From Mantis religiosa (taxonomy: Eukaryota > Arthropoda > Insecta > Mantodea > Mantidae): a DNA stretch of 64,000 nucleotides. Shown piece after piece: positions 43,057-53,611 of this stretch. Under the pieces are notes generated by a model. That model was not told where the DNA came from and made no database searches. It saw only the letters and a program-made list of their open reading frames with translations. Each line of letters begins with the position of its first letter. Position 1 is the stretch's first letter. Where the stretch lies: contig CM060947.1 in NCBI GenBank assembly GCA_030765055.1, forward strand, positions 97,168,936 through 97,232,935. Direction: 5' to 3'. The translations under genes were made by a program, and so were the position numbers.

Positions 43057-46000
43057 GTAAGATCATGTTAAAGTTAGAAATTTGAATTAAAGTTCTGTAT
43101 GCACGAGCGAGTTGCAGCAGCAAATACTTCAACATATACAGCACTTTTACTGCACAACTGTGGCTGATACATATATTGATACTACACTCAACATTACATA
43201 TTTTAAAATATGAAACACATAGCACTATTATATGGTGTTATAACATGCAATATAGTTATCTCAAGCTGGTATCACCATCCGTCATACTCAATGTATCATG
43301 GAACCATTCTTACAGATGGCCATTTATTGCCAATGTAGGGACTCCAAAGAGAGCAAAAAACTGCAAGATAATACAGTGCTGCCAATGTCTGAAATAGCAC
43401 AAGCAGATTACCAATATTGAGTCAAAATAATAAACAGTAATACCTTAACCCATAACTGTTAGCAATGCTGTGATATTTATTGGTTCCTCCTTATATATAT
43501 CCTGCATTAAAAACCAGTGGGTACACCAAAGCACATTAATGCAGTGAGGGTGCATTGCGTTATAATGCTGTAATTCATATATTTATATAAACTTAGCTTA
43601 GTGATTTGTAGAGGTCAAGTTAGATAGCATCTTGTTTTTTTTTTTTTTATTTTTTATTATTTAGGCTTACGTTAATTATCAACCCAGTGGCCAAAGCCTA
43701 TGAGTTAATGAGTGTTCATTCCATAATAATGCTGTGATATAGTATTTATAAAAACTAGAATTCAGAACCGTGGAATGTTAAGGTAGGTGTAATTTTTTTA
43801 CAAGATAATGTTAGCAACCTTTTCATTACATTTGTTCCTCAACAATATGTTAATGCTTACCCTTTATTCTAGTGATGAATTGCATACATTTCTTAACAAT
43901 GTGTGTATTTGTAACCTTTTATTCTGGTGGTAGACACAGGGCAGTTGCTGCATTTAGGAAGTGATCCATTCGCATATTTCTGTAATGCACATATTTGAAA
44001 ATGTGTGCATTTAGGTACTCTTCAAAGTGCTCCTTTGGTCTAAGTAGTGAATGGAGTATTTCACACTTCTCCATTTGGTTACTGTGGTATTTATGGTTGT
44101 TACCAACTTTCAAACTTTCTTAATTTATTTTTGCTGCATTTTCATAGATTTGCAACATTATTTAATGACCTTTTCCCACGTCCATTAGCAACTTGGCACC
44201 TACTAATAGATACTCAGTTTTAAAATTGCTAAATTCAAAACAAACAAAAAGATGAAATCCCACCAATTAACAGATCCAGAATATACCAAATAAGTTGTAA
44301 GAATTGTGAAAAGTGCTACATAGGTCAAACTAAAAGAAACCTAAAAACCAGAGTCAAGAGCACTTTAGAAACATCAAAATGAAACAAGAAAATAAATCAG
44401 CAGTAGCTCTTCATTTTTGGAATGAAAACCATGATATTGATCCAAATTCAAAATTACTAAAAGGAGTGATAAACCAAAATTAATTGACAACATGGGAGAA
44501 CATAGTCATATGGAAAAATAAGGACCAAATAATGAACTTTGAAACTCCCAGCAGTAGATAATTTTACAAGGAAGTTCATAGTTTCACCGCCAAAGAGAAG
44601 AGAGCAGACGACAACAGACAGTTGAATAGAAGTTGAAAATGGGCGTGACAGCTTCCAAAACTAGTTCCTCAATAATATAAAAATGTAAGTGATGAAGTGT
44701 CAAAAAACCAACTACAAATAGTTTTTTCAATCTTTTTACTTGCTCATTTACTTCATTACTGATAGTCAAATTAATATTTTTATCACTACTTCTATGTTCA
44801 AATAGCATTACTTTACTTTTTGCTGTATTAACCTTAAAATTATTTTCTGTCCTATATTATTATTTAGGCCAATTTCTAATTTATTCCGAAAGGTCAAAGA
44901 CATGTCATCATCACATGCAATTGCTTTGCCACTGTTGAAATTAACATGTCACTGACATGCAGAATATACAGCAGAAGACGAGTACAGTATACTTGTGGTA
45001 TTCCCAAGCTTTCATTGCCATTAATTAGAATAAGTTATCTGATAACTCTGTACTGCACATACCTCAATTTTCTTTCAACATGAAGTTGTCGATTGCCTGG
45101 ATCTTTGGTGCTCATGCGATTCTCCAGAGGCAAGACATCTGGCGGCAATACAGTAAAGCTGAGTAAAACATTTTCCTCCAAGGGAATGTCAAAATTCATG
45201 AAATATGTTTTTTATTTCTTCATGTAAATGTTCTTCCAGATGGTTAATTTAGTTCACGTGAACTGGTTTTAGTAGTTGATTTTTCTTTTTGATATCGCGG
45301 TGATGATTACAAAAATGTGCTGCTACTGTTACAGTGAAACCTGTAATAAAAAGTTATATAAAATAAGCATTAAGTTTGGATAAAGTCATGTAAATGTAAC
45401 AAATCAAAAGTTTTATAATTAACATATGTATAAAGTTTTTAAGCTCTTGAGGATGTTTTTATATGTCAATTGTGTCTGAATTTATGACTTTAGGTGACCA
45501 TTGGCCTGTGGATTGATTTAACTAATACATCTCGCTTTTATAATAAGGAAGATATTGAAGCAGAAGGTAGTAGATATTTGAAGTTGCAGTGCAGAGGTTA
45601 TGGCGAATGTCCCTCTGAAGATCAAACTAAAGCTTTTGTACAAATATGCAGCCACTTCATCAGTCAGAATCCACTACAGATCATTGGTAGGTATAACTTT
45701 ATTCTTTTTAATAAAGAATGCTTTATCGTTTTCTGTTTGTTTGTCCTTTTGCACTTAAATGGTGGATTATTGGGCCAGGTTTGCTGTAGCATTTAGGCTT
45801 TGAGGTGTGCAGCTATTAGTAGGAAAATCTCTCTAAATCTTGCAATTTGTTTGAAGATGGTTTACATTCCTGAGGTTGCAACCAGAAATCAGTCAAAGTC
45901 AGGCGGTATACCCATGCATTCTATTGAAAAAGTAATGGCCTATCGGGGTGGTATTTACTAACATTTGTTTTTCTTTTGTAAACATTCCATAAATTGTATT

Positions 46001-46179
46001 TTTTGTAATTAACTTTCGTGTTGTGATATTGTTTCTGAGGGTATAAACACTATAAAATTTTCTGCTGAATAAATCATAAATAATGGGCCCTTCAAAATAT
46101 CAAACAAAATTTATTGTATAAACTATAATCACGTTGAAGCCTATATTAATTTAGCTGGAAATAGAATAACATTGACATT

Positions 46180-46216
<37 letters not shown>

Positions 46217-47465
46217 GATTATGTGGTTATTTAGTACATATATTTTTTTAAACTAAATTATGCACACTAAGACTGTTGGTAGCAATGGGAAGCTGAAATT
46301 TGGTTTAATAGATGCCAAGAAGGTAGGAAAACACAGCGTGTAATGCAGAGGTTTAAGATTCAGCCCCTGACATAAAACATGTGTGACAAAAACAAGCCAT
46401 AGGTATATCATGCAAAATTTTAAGGGACAAATTAAAATTATATTGAAATCTCTAAAAGTTCAATGTTAAGAGAAGATGACCAATCGGAACAAGTATTTTA
46501 AATTTGTTATGTTGGGAAAGAAATGATGCAAAACCTGTAAAAGATGGCAGTCAGTTCCAGTTTTGACCTCTGTACAAACAGATCATAAGGAAAAGCTGTT
46601 ACATCAGCTGTTACATATTATTTTACTCAAGAAATATATTCACGCTAGGAGGAGATAGTGGAAGATAAGAAATCAATTCATTAGGTTAATACATTCACTT
46701 TTTGTACTTAGCAGCAATAAAATAATTCTAAGCAAATAGCAGACTTAATGAACCATATATATTATGGATGACGTCATAATTCACGGCCCGCCTGCTCGGT
46801 CTTGAGAAGACCAGATCAATATATATATGTAACCAGATGACGTCATAATTCACGGCCCGCCTGCTCGGTCTTGAGAAGACCGGGTCACTATAGGTAAGCA
46901 ATGAACCTGCTGCCTTCTTCCCCTCCCAATTACCCCCCCCCCCCCCTATGTAGTAACTCGTGCTGCCTTTGCATCTGAGCACGGGCATGAGTGATGCAAG
47001 AATTGCCGGTCTCTAATATATAGTATAGCGACGCAAAGAAAATCCCTGTAAGTAATGTGCTGTGGGACAAGGACAGCGAATGTGTGTGGCAGAGAACGCT
47101 TGCTATACAAGGAGCAGACCGTTAAAAAAACATGCGCCCTATTCACTCTGTACATTAAAGCCGAGAAGATTCATTCACAAAAGTAGAAGCCGTCAGAATG
47201 TTTTTGAATGGTGTGTAACTGTACTGACATGGGGTGTCATAAACCTGTCCAGTGAGGGTGTGGGGACCTTCGGCCAATCTCCTGCGTCTCGCCCCCTCGG
47301 AGACTTTCTCTCCTGTGGAGGAGTATATATGTGTTTGGCAGTCTGGACGTCTGGTGGTAGATACTTCCATCTACAATTTTGCAGCCGGGCCTGGGTTTCC
47401 TTAGTGAAGGTTTCTCGGGCTACTGTTGTGGGGACGAAAATGTCCCACACTGGTTGTTGGCATAA

Positions 47466-47542
<77 letters not shown>

Positions 47543-48897
47543 CATCATTATTTATATATTTATTTATTTATTTATTTATTTATTTATTTCAAAATGGAGA
47601 TATTTGGCGAGTCACCTAAACATTTTGTCCAAAGCCATCCGATGCCTCTCTCTCTGATCTTCTATGAATTCTAAGAGAAGCACATAAAAATTCTCAATAT
47701 TATTTATGTCCTTATACATGTCTAACACATTCACACATATTACTTCTTCACATATTCTCTGATTGTTTAAGCATACTTGGCAGCGTTCAATCTATTTTTG
47801 ATAAACATTTTTTTGTCACTCATCCATACTCATCATAGATTGTCCAGACTCATCCAATTTGAATATCCTCTTTAATTTGAACTATATACTTTATAATTGT
47901 AGATACAATACTTATACTTTAAATATACTTCTAAAAATGGATGATGCTTCTAAAAATGAATCTATAATTTTGTACTGTGAATTACGCACCACTTCACAGA
48001 AAAATCATAGGTTATACATACTGTGGAGTTAACTTTAACTCTTCTATTAGGAAAAGTTTTGGAGTACACTGTTAAGTATAGCAGCTTCTGTGTTCTCAGT
48101 CCATGTGATTAGTTTCTTCTTTCTTTGTAAATATATCCAAGTTTGTTTTGTGGAATTTTAATTGGAGCAAGTCTTTCTGTGAATGACATTTTCTGGTATA
48201 AATGAACTGTTTTCTCTGAAAGTATTAAAAATAGACAAATTAAATTTTAGGTTAATAAAAGCGTAATTGCTGTTGCAGATGTAATGTTTTGATAAAATGA
48301 TGGTTATTATTTAAAAAACTAATTGCTGATAAATTTTAATCAGAGAATGATATAATTTATAAAAGGGAAATTCCCATTATCCTTAATAAATATACTTATT
48401 GTATAAAAATATATCAGTGAACTTAAAAGGCATTAATCTACACTTTGTAAAAGTTTCTGTGTGGTATCTTAAGTAATTTCAGAGATAATGGGTCATGAAT
48501 TTAGCAAATTTGACATTGGCAGGGTAAAGCCTTTAATCTCTGCTGAAGCTAAAGCTCATTGTGATATTTATGTTACAGGAGTCCATTGTACACATGGCTT
48601 CAACAGAACAGGTTTTTTAATTGTTTCTTACCTAGTTGAACAAATGGACTGCAGTGTGGAGGCAGCTCTACATCAGTTCACTCAAGCACGGTAAACCAAA
48701 TGCAAAATAACAAATCCTGATTATAATTCTTTAAATGTCTGTAAGGAAATAATGCCAGTAAGAAATTGTATCAAATGTCTATTAATGTTTCAGGCCCCCA
48801 GGAATTTACAAAGCAGATTATCTGAAAGAACTCTTTAAAAGATATGATGATATAAATGACACCCCACCACCACCAGAATTACCAGATTGGTGTAAAG
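42859..48897 (+). CDS. RNGTT: mRNA capping enzyme, N-terminal RNA triphosphatase half (4 exons)
   Basis: Joins 42859-43056, 45494-45686, 48579-48690 and 48794-48897. Together they give about 202 codons that run without gap along the metazoan capping enzyme, nearly all of its RNA 5'-triphosphatase domain (about 210 residues in animals). The active-site P-loop HCTHGFNRTG (HCx5R type, Cys nucleophile) is intact. The enzyme removes the gamma phosphate from nascent pre-mRNA and then adds GMP; in the nucleus it binds phosphorylated RNA polymerase II. The guanylyltransferase half (KxDG lysine domain) is not in the window, so the gene continues beyond 64000 or its exons escaped me. Introns are 2437, 2892, 103 and at least 15103 nt. 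Confidence 0.95.
44235..44690 (+). mobile_element. Penelope-like element fragment in RNGTT intron 1
   Basis: GIY-YIG part only: SRIYQISCKNCEKCYIGQTK, KEHFRNIKMKQENKSAVALH, FWNENHDIDPNSKLLKG. A decayed terminal fold follows (GCTTCCAAAACTAGTTCCTC near 44651). Sense relative to the host gene. Confidence 0.75.
44690..45125 (-). mobile_element. Decayed LINE RT fragment in RNGTT intron 1
   Basis: Across frame breaks the minus strand gives ESLGIPQVYC, then LLLYILHVSDML (compare GIPQGSVLGPLLFILYVNDM of active RTs), with poorly preserved downstream sequence. Antisense to the host gene. Confidence 0.45.
45125..45490. other. RNGTT intron 1 remainder
   Basis: No further element recognised. The stretch 43060-44230 of the same intron is likewise AT-rich without features beyond a poly-T run near 43637. 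Confidence 0.3.
45494..45686 (+). CDS. RNGTT: RNGTT coding exon 2
   Basis: Acceptor CTTTAG|GTG, donor ATTG|GTAGGT, phase 0 to phase 1. Encodes VTIGLWIDLTNTSRFYNKED, IEAEGSRYLKLQCRGYGECP and the helix up to NPLQIIG. The IDLTNTSRFY and KLQCxGxGECP blocks are hallmark sequences of the triphosphatase domain. Confidence 0.95.
45690..46760. other. RNGTT intron 2, first part
   Basis: AT-rich with an (AT)n tract at about 46187-46211. No gene or mobile element recognised. Confidence 0.3.
46766..46884. repeat. Tandem duplication containing TGACGTCA palindromes
   Basis: GATGACGTCATAATTCACGG with the following CCCGCCTGCTCGGTCTTGAG and AAGACC occurs twice, about 70 nt apart (from about 46768 and 46838), separated by an AT run. 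Each copy holds the 8-bp palindrome TGACGTCA, a CREB/ATF-type site. It lies in intron 2 of RNGTT. Confidence 0.8.
47040..47460 (+). other. GC-richer block, possible LTR or other repeat
   Basis: Composition differs from the surrounding intron. It contains a TATATAT box (GGAGTATATATGTG near 47325) and ends near GTCCCACACTGGTTG just before a microsatellite. No coding content. An LTR with downstream priming site is one reading, unproven. Confidence 0.3.
47467..47590. repeat. (TTA)n then (TTTA)n microsatellites
   Basis: About 70 nt of TTA units, a short degenerate CAT part, then about 40 nt of TTTA units. Confidence 0.95.
47600..48570. other. RNGTT intron 2, last part
   Basis: No gene or repeat recognised. 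The short frame from 48488 only precedes exon 3. Confidence 0.35.
48579..48690 (+). CDS. RNGTT: RNGTT coding exon 3 with active site
   Basis: Acceptor TTACAG|GAGTC, donor CACG|GTAAAC, phase 1 to phase 2. Encodes VHCTHGFNRTGFLIVSYLVE and QMDCSVEAALHQFTQAR. It contains the catalytic Cys and Arg of the phosphatase loop. Confidence 0.97.
48794..48897 (+). CDS. RNGTT: RNGTT coding exon 4
   Basis: Acceptor TTTCAG|GCCCCC, donor AAAG|GTAAAA, phase 2 to phase 1. Encodes PPGIYKADYLKELFKRYDDI, then NDTPPPPELPDWCK. The PPGIYK and PPPPxLPDWC blocks close the triphosphatase domain before the variable linker. Confidence 0.95.
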
Positions 48898-48899
48898 GT

Positions 48900-49290
48900 A
48901 AAATACTCCAGATGTTTCCATTTGTTAATATTGAAGCATATAAGATAAAGCATTAGTGGGTCTCCTGAAGTCTCTCCTCCCCAAAGCTCATCCTCTTTCT
49001 TTCCCTGGCACGGTATGCTCTTAACAAATTAGACTCTAAGAACATACTCACAGTGGTATAAGTGTTTTCCTTTAAAATACAATTTTTACATGCTGAAAAT
49101 TGCATTATAAATGCCTGTCACAGCATGTATATGGTTTCTCTAATTAGTGAAGTGGGGACATGATCAAATATGCTTCTGATGCACAAAAGTGCCATAAAAA
49201 GTGTGCTTTACTTAAGAGAGAGCAAAAGAAAAAAAAAATAATGTCACTAAATCCTTATAACATGTAAATTTTAGAAAAGATAACAAGAAA
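48900..49290. other. RNGTT intron 4 start
   Basis: AT-rich, no feature seen. Confidence 0.3.
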
Positions 49291-49930
49291 GTTCAAATAC
49301 TAAACAATACTAAGAGTAATGATGATAATGTAAAAAAAAAAATTGTTTACAATAGCAAAATTCTTAAAAATAACTCAAACATAAATTGTTTTTACAACTA
49401 ATCTTAAAAGTATTAATTTAATAGTTTTCACAAGAATTTGGTGCAAAAGAATTGAATAAAGCAATAAACTCAAACAAAAATAATAAAGCACCATGAAATA
49501 CTCATAGAGTTCTTTAAAATTCTTGGAAAAATTGCTAAACAAGAACTTTTAAAACTATATGATTTATTGATAAAACTATTTTTAGTCGTTTTTCACACTC
49601 CATCACTTTTATTTTTAGGGACTAGTTTTGGGAGTGATATAGTGTGAAAAATTGACTACAAAAAATGTTATTAATTAACTTGGACATCCCTGTTATAAAA
49701 TTCTTTGAAGCACGTATATTATTTATGTTGGAAATCTACAGTTCCTTCTAAATAGAAAAAAAAAAAAAAAAAAAAAAAAAACAATTATTCCTGTTCATAA
49801 AAAAGAAAAGCTACTTCTGACAATAATTGTAGATCTGTATCGTTAACTGGTATAATTGCAAAGTTATAAAAAAATATCAACAGATTGCATTGGTTCTTAA
49901 AATCTCATATTAAATTTCACCTTTTCAGGT
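49290..49930 (+). mobile_element. LINE RT fragment interrupted by a PLE end
   Basis: The plus strand reads INSNKNNKAP and ILGKIAKQELLKLYDLL (linker to RT), is broken by a PLE terminus at about 49565-49680, then continues CWKSTVPSK, an A-run, IIPVHKKEK. In active LINEs the last part is WKxAxIIPIHKKGD, so the 30-nt A-run at 49750-49779 has grown from the Lys codons. Confidence 0.55.
49565..49680 (-). mobile_element. PLE terminal fragment
   Basis: Contains GGGACTAGTTTTGGGAGTG, the same terminus as 8409-8452 and 44650-44690. The ribozyme core is not intact. Confidence 0.5.
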
Positions 49931-49961
49931 AGGTTTAGGACATTTCACTTTACATATCGCC

Positions 49962-50190
49962 CACCATGTTAGTGTAGATAGTAGCATGTCTGCCTCTCAT
50001 CCAAGAAGTCCCAAGTTCGAATCTCAGACAGGGTGAGTTACCTATAAGGTTTTTTCGGAGTTTTCCCTTATCCTGAAAGATGAATGTCAGGTAACTCTAA
50101 GCTCTATGGACCCTGGGCTGATTTGAGCATCATTTCACCCATTCATTGTTCGATATGAATTAACATTGGAGGATGTAAATTACAAAAAAA
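49962..50190 (+). repeat. SINE-V copy
   Basis: TTAGTGTAGATAGTAGCATG (A box), AAGTTCGAATCTCAG (B box), body CTTATCCTGAAAGATGAATG, tail GAATTAACATTGGAGGATG and an A-run. Confidence 0.8.
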
Positions 50191-50194
50191 AAGG

Positions 50195-50485
50195 GGGGGG
50201 CTTCTACAAATGAACAAATTCTTCCGTAAGTCATTACAAATTTGTTTGATAAGAAGATACGGAGTATGCCAGAGCTGCTGCAAGAGATGAATGTGTGAGT
50301 AACAAGCAGAAAGAGAGTACTATGGGGATAGAAAATTCAACAATATAGATCAGGATTGGAAGTTTTGGAAGATGATAAATTGTCAAAATGGAGTGTTAAT
50401 AAGCAGGCAAATATGGTTGGCAGTAATAATTGTCATACTACTAATGATAAGTGGAGTAGAATAATACTCGGGACCTACAGAATTT
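50195..50485. other. Probable LINE leader, unassigned
   Basis: Purine-rich sequence before the ORF1-like stretch. No clear frame. Confidence 0.3.
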
Positions 50486-50489
50486 AAAC

Positions 50490-50835
50490 AAATTGAGATG
50501 TTACTGAAAGAAATGTTAGACAGCCTGGGAAAGAGGATGGATGAAAACACAGAAAAGCTGAAGGAAGTGATGAAAAAACAAACTGGAACAACAAATAGAA
50601 GAAGGCAGAAAGAAAATTGAAATTATATCAAACAGATGTGATTCAGGACAATGGAAAAGAAAGTGCATAATTTTTTGAGTGAATGAAGAACATGGAATAA
50701 GCATAGAAGACACAGTGTACGAAATCATGGAAAATAATCTTGGTATGGAAGTTTATGGATGGGAAATTGAAGAAGCATTAAGATTAGGAAAAAAAAGATA
50801 AGAGAATAAGGTCAACATTAGTAAAATGTTCCGAG
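50490..50835 (+). mobile_element. LINE ORF1-like coiled-coil fragment
   Basis: Allowing shifts the plus strand reads EMLDSLGKRMDENTEKLKEV, MKKQLEQQIEEGRKKIE, EHGISIEDTVYEIMENNLGM and EVYGWEIEEALRLGKK. This is a coiled coil followed by the RRM-end block common in insect LINE ORF1 or N-terminal ORF2 regions. It is cut by the PLE at 50838. Confidence 0.5.
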
Positions 50836-50837
50836 AG

Positions 50838-51650
50838 ACAAACTCATAGAGTACATGCAAACATGGCTTCAGTCCCTACAAATAGACCAAAACATCATAG
50901 AGGAATACCTTCAATTAACCAATATTTGCATTGAACAGTCCTTTTTTACATTCAATAAAAAATTTTTCAAACAAAAATCAGGACTATCTGTGGGCAACCC
51001 ATTGTCCCCATTTTTGGCAGACCTCTTCATGAGCTTTTTGGAAACGCACATCACAAAGGCATTCCCACTAATTTTTAAGCATTGGTACAGATATGTGGAT
51101 GACATTTGGGCAATAATAAATGAGAAACAAGTGGATGATGCATTAAAACTACTTAATTTACAAAATCCTGCAATAAAATTCTCCATAGAAAAAGAGATAA
51201 ACAATGAAATCCCTTTCTTAGATTTGAAACTTACCAGAAAACATAATAAACTTGAATTTGGCATACACAGAAAGGAAACACACACAGAAAATTTCATAAA
51301 ATCAGATGGATATAACCCAAGACAACACAAGCATGCTGTTATCAACAGTTTAACTTACAGGGTGGTTAATGTACCTTTAAACAAGATAGAATATAACAAA
51401 TAGTACAATAACATCATTCACATTGCAGAATACAATGAATACAGTGCTGAATTGGTCAACAAGAAAATAGATAAATTCAAAAGACAACTAAGATGCAAAC
51501 AAGTAACTACTCTCTCCCCAATTAGCAATGAAACCTCATACAGAAAATTTACGTATCATCCCAGAGCTACACACCTTTTCCAAAAAGTCTTCAAAGAACA
51601 CAATATTACAATTACTTTCTTGGAAGTGTTGAAAACAGTGTTGTTATGAT
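50838..51650 (+). mobile_element. Penelope-like element, RT part
   Basis: Frame 50855-51403 (182 codons): MQTWLQSLQIDQNIIEEYLQ, FFKQKSGLSVGNPLSPFLAD, FKHWYRYVDDIWAIINEKQ (catalytic YVDD intact), IPFLDLKLTRKHNKLEFGIH. Frame 51452-51649 continues YRKFTYHPRATHLFQKVFKE. The GIY-YIG part is missing: the sequence runs out just before the neighbouring, oppositely oriented PLE at 51700. Less decayed than most copies. Confidence 0.85.
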
Positions 51651-51699
51651 AAATTAACTTTAAAGAGAGTCGATTAAAGACACTAGACAACACTTACTT

Positions 51700-52905
51700 T
51701 TAAATTTTTCCGGAACTAGTTTCAGAGGCTTTGCCTCTATCATCGGCCGGCTCTCGACTGGTTCTCATTGGTGTAGCTGACGATACCTTGTCACAGGTCT
51801 CCTCTGGTGGCGGCTCAAGGAACTTGCTGAACAAATCCTTCTGGGGGATGTCGAAATTGAATACTTTGTTCCTATTTTTTGAAATGAAGATTTGTTCCCA
51901 TGTGGATAGTTCTTGTTTTCCTGATGTATGTTTCAGTAGTTTTGGTTCTGGATTTATGTTGTGGTTTTTTTCCCAAAAATGTGTGGCAACTGCTGATTTT
52001 TCTAATTGTTTATATTTTATGTTTCTAAAGTGTTCCTTTGCTCTTGTTTCTAAATTTCTTTTTGTTTTTCCAATATAAATTTGACTACAGTCATTGCATT
52101 CAATTTGATATATACCAGATTTTTTGTTTGATGGAATGGCATCTTTGATGTTTGAGCAAATTAGGTTTTTTAAGGAGAAATGGTTGACTGGTGCTAGTTG
52201 AATATTTTGTTTTTTGAAGACTTTTTTGAATTTATCATAGGCCCATGGATGGTAAGTGAATTTTTTGAAAATCATATTAGTTTCTGTAGATGAGAGAGTT
52301 GTGGTTTCCTTTAGTAGCTTCTTCTTTTTTGCTAAGCTCACTTTTTTGTCCACTAATGATTTGGGAAAGTTATTTTTTTGTGCTATTTCAATTATTTTGT
52401 TGTATTCTGTTTTGTATTCTTCTGCTGTGAGAGGGATGTTTACCAGTCTGTGTGCTAAACTATTGAAGATTGCCTGTTTGTGGGATCTTGGGTTGTAGCC
52501 ATTAGCTTTTATGTAGTTGTCTGTCTGTGTTGGTTTTCTGTAAATGCCAAAGTTTAGTCTGTTTTTATTCCTCATTATTTTTAGATCCAAAAATGGTAAA
52601 TGCTCGTCTTTTTCTATTTCTACAGTGAATTTGATGCTTTTTTCTTGGATATTTAAAAGTTTTAGTGCATCACTGATGTGTTTTTTTGGTACTATTGCAA
52701 AGATGTCATCTACATATCGTTGCCAGAGTTTGAACATCCAAGGGAAACCTTTGTTGATCCTTATTTCTAATGCACTCATGTACAGATCGGCCAGGAAGGG
52801 TGATAGTGGGTTGCCCATTGCTAACCCTGAAGTTTGGTGATAATATTTTGTTTGAAACTGGAAGAAATTTTGTTCTATGCATAATTTGGTTAGTTCAATG
52901 TACAT
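51700..52905 (-). CDS. Penelope-like protein: reverse transcriptase plus GIY-YIG endonuclease
   Basis: An uninterrupted frame of 401 codons, the best-preserved mobile-element protein here. In order: YYHQTSGLAMGNPLSPFLAD; RYVDDIFAIVPKKHISDALK (catalytic YVDD); LPFLDLKIMRNKNRLNFGIY; thumb region; KKFTYHPWAYDKFKKVFKKQ; SGIYQIECNDCSQIYIGKTK (GIY, a Cys pair, YIG); RAKEHFRNI; ATHFWEKNHNINPEPK. PLE proteins insert cDNA by target-primed reverse transcription, the endonuclease nicking DNA. The N-terminal third of the RT is missing: the frame simply runs out at the 5' junction, so this is a 5'-truncated copy. It contains a hammerhead-like motif at 51710-51750, which lies within or at the end of the frame. 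Confidence 0.88.
   Translation of the reverse strand: MYIELTKLCIEQNFFQFQTKYYHQTSGLAMGNPLSPFLADLYMSALEIRINKGFPWMFKLWQRYVDDIFAIVPKKHISDALKLLNIQEKSIKFTVEIEKDEHLPFLDLKIMRNKNRLNFGIYRKPTQTDNYIKANGYNPRSHKQAIFNSLAHRLVNIPLTAEEYKTEYNKIIEIAQKNNFPKSLVDKKVSLAKKKKLLKETTTLSSTETNMIFKKFTYHPWAYDKFKKVFKKQNIQLAPVNHFSLKNLICSNIKDAIPSNKKSGIYQIECNDCSQIYIGKTKRNLETRAKEHFRNIKYKQLEKSAVATHFWEKNHNINPEPKLLKHTSGKQELSTWEQIFISKNRNKVFNFDIPQKDLFSKFLEPPPEETCDKVSSATPMRTSREPADDRGKASETSSGKI
51710..51750 (-). ncRNA. Hammerhead-like ribozyme motif at PLE 3' end
   Basis: Minus strand: CCGG (51750-51747), core CCGAUGA (51746-51740), extra U, stem II AGAGGC / GCCUCU (six perfect pairs, AAA loop), GAAA, stem III C-UA-G, U, cleavage U, CCGG (51713-51710). 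The core differs from CUGAUGA at one base. Confidence 0.55.
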
Positions 52906-52951
52906 GTTAGTTCAATCTGAAATTTCAGACTACATTGAACTAACCAAATTG
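52880..52951. repeat. Fold-back at the truncated 5' end of the PLE
   Basis: AATTTGGTTAGTTCAATGTA (52880-52900) is repeated inverted as TACATTGAACTAACCAAATT (52932-52951), with about 30 nt between. The second copy is a stub of the same PLE coding sequence in opposite orientation, at the junction with the LINE. Confidence 0.75.
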
Positions 52952-53383
52952 GGTTTCTGTGAAACAAATACTTTAATAATATGTAATGGTGATGTATGGA
53001 AAGGCAAAGAAGGGGAGTAAACACAAATAGCAAAAGTTTTATAGGTTATATACTATGCAGTGAAAAAGTTGAGGAGAAAATCAGTAATTTTAAGGCTAAG
53101 AATGTGATTATATATAGTAGCCACTTCCCATTATTATTACAAATCAAAGGATCAGAGGTACAGGAGGGAGGGAATGAGAGAGTACAATTAGAATGTGGAG
53201 TAATGATAGCCACAGAAGAAGGAAACATTGAATTATTAAAGTTATTAATATCTAAAGCAGGGAGAGAAATGGAAATAAAGCAGGGAAAGAAACCAATAAA
53301 AGAAGGATGGTATGATGAAGAATGCAAATTAACACAAAAAATGGTATTCAGAGATCTAAAAAGGAGGAGGAGCACCAGACAAG

Positions 53384-53480
53384 TTAGATAGGCAAATTTA
53401 ATGAAAGTAAAAGGGATTATAAATGTTTGTTAGATAGGCAAATTTTATGAAAGTAAAAGGGATTATAAATATTTATTAGA
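53384..53480 (+). repeat. Short tandem duplication in the LINE
   Basis: TTAGATAGGCAAATTTAATG with AAAGTAAAAGGGATTATAAA occurs twice in direct succession (about 48 nt per unit, few differences). Confidence 0.8.
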
Positions 53481-53506
53481 AGAAAAGAAAAAGGAATGGT
53501 AGGAAA

Positions 53507-53584
53507 ATATAGAAAAACAATTATTAATTTTTAGATGAATCCAATGGTTCCAATACAGTTAAATCTCGATATATAGAAAAACAA
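53507..53584. mobile_element. 50-nt PLE tail insertion with 14-bp target-site duplication
   Basis: ATATAGAAAAACAA occurs at 53507-53520 and 53571-53584. The 50 nt between end in CCAATACAGTTAAATCTCG, the terminal sequence of the PLE at 20588-21920. This is an extremely 5'-truncated PLE insertion into the LINE and defines the element's 3' end. Confidence 0.8.
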
Positions 53585-53611
53585 GTTAAGATATGCAGTA
53601 GAAGTAGAGGC

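Larger units (their letters stand above)
52952..53600 (+). mobile_element. LINE endonuclease-to-RT fragment
   Basis: Frame 52996-53391: SKSFIGYILCSEKVEEKISN, VIIYSSHFPLLLQIKG (end of an APE domain; active enzymes read SDHFPL), then KKPIKEGWYDEECKLTQKMV, FRDLKRRR, the linker motif (W.DEECK) before the RT. A tandem duplication follows at about 53384-53480 and a PLE tail insertion at 53521-53570. The RT itself is absent. Confidence 0.65.

Noticed and set aside
44650..44690. Active hammerhead at the end of the PLE in intron 1
   Set aside because: Only the AAAAC-UA-GUU part is left; the CUGANGA core cannot be found.
47062..47674. 185-codon frame with long leucine and tyrosine runs
   Set aside because: The C-terminal half is the translation of (TTA)n and (TTTA)n microsatellites, and the rest has no family resemblance.
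48488..48578. Extending RNGTT exon 3 upstream to the Met at 48488
   Set aside because: The conserved protein continues from exon 2 exactly at GVHCTHG through a good acceptor at 48577-48578. The upstream frame is intronic.
53046..53375. 109-codon minus-strand frame
   Set aside because: It is antisense to a clear LINE endonuclease/linker frame and has no motif of its own.
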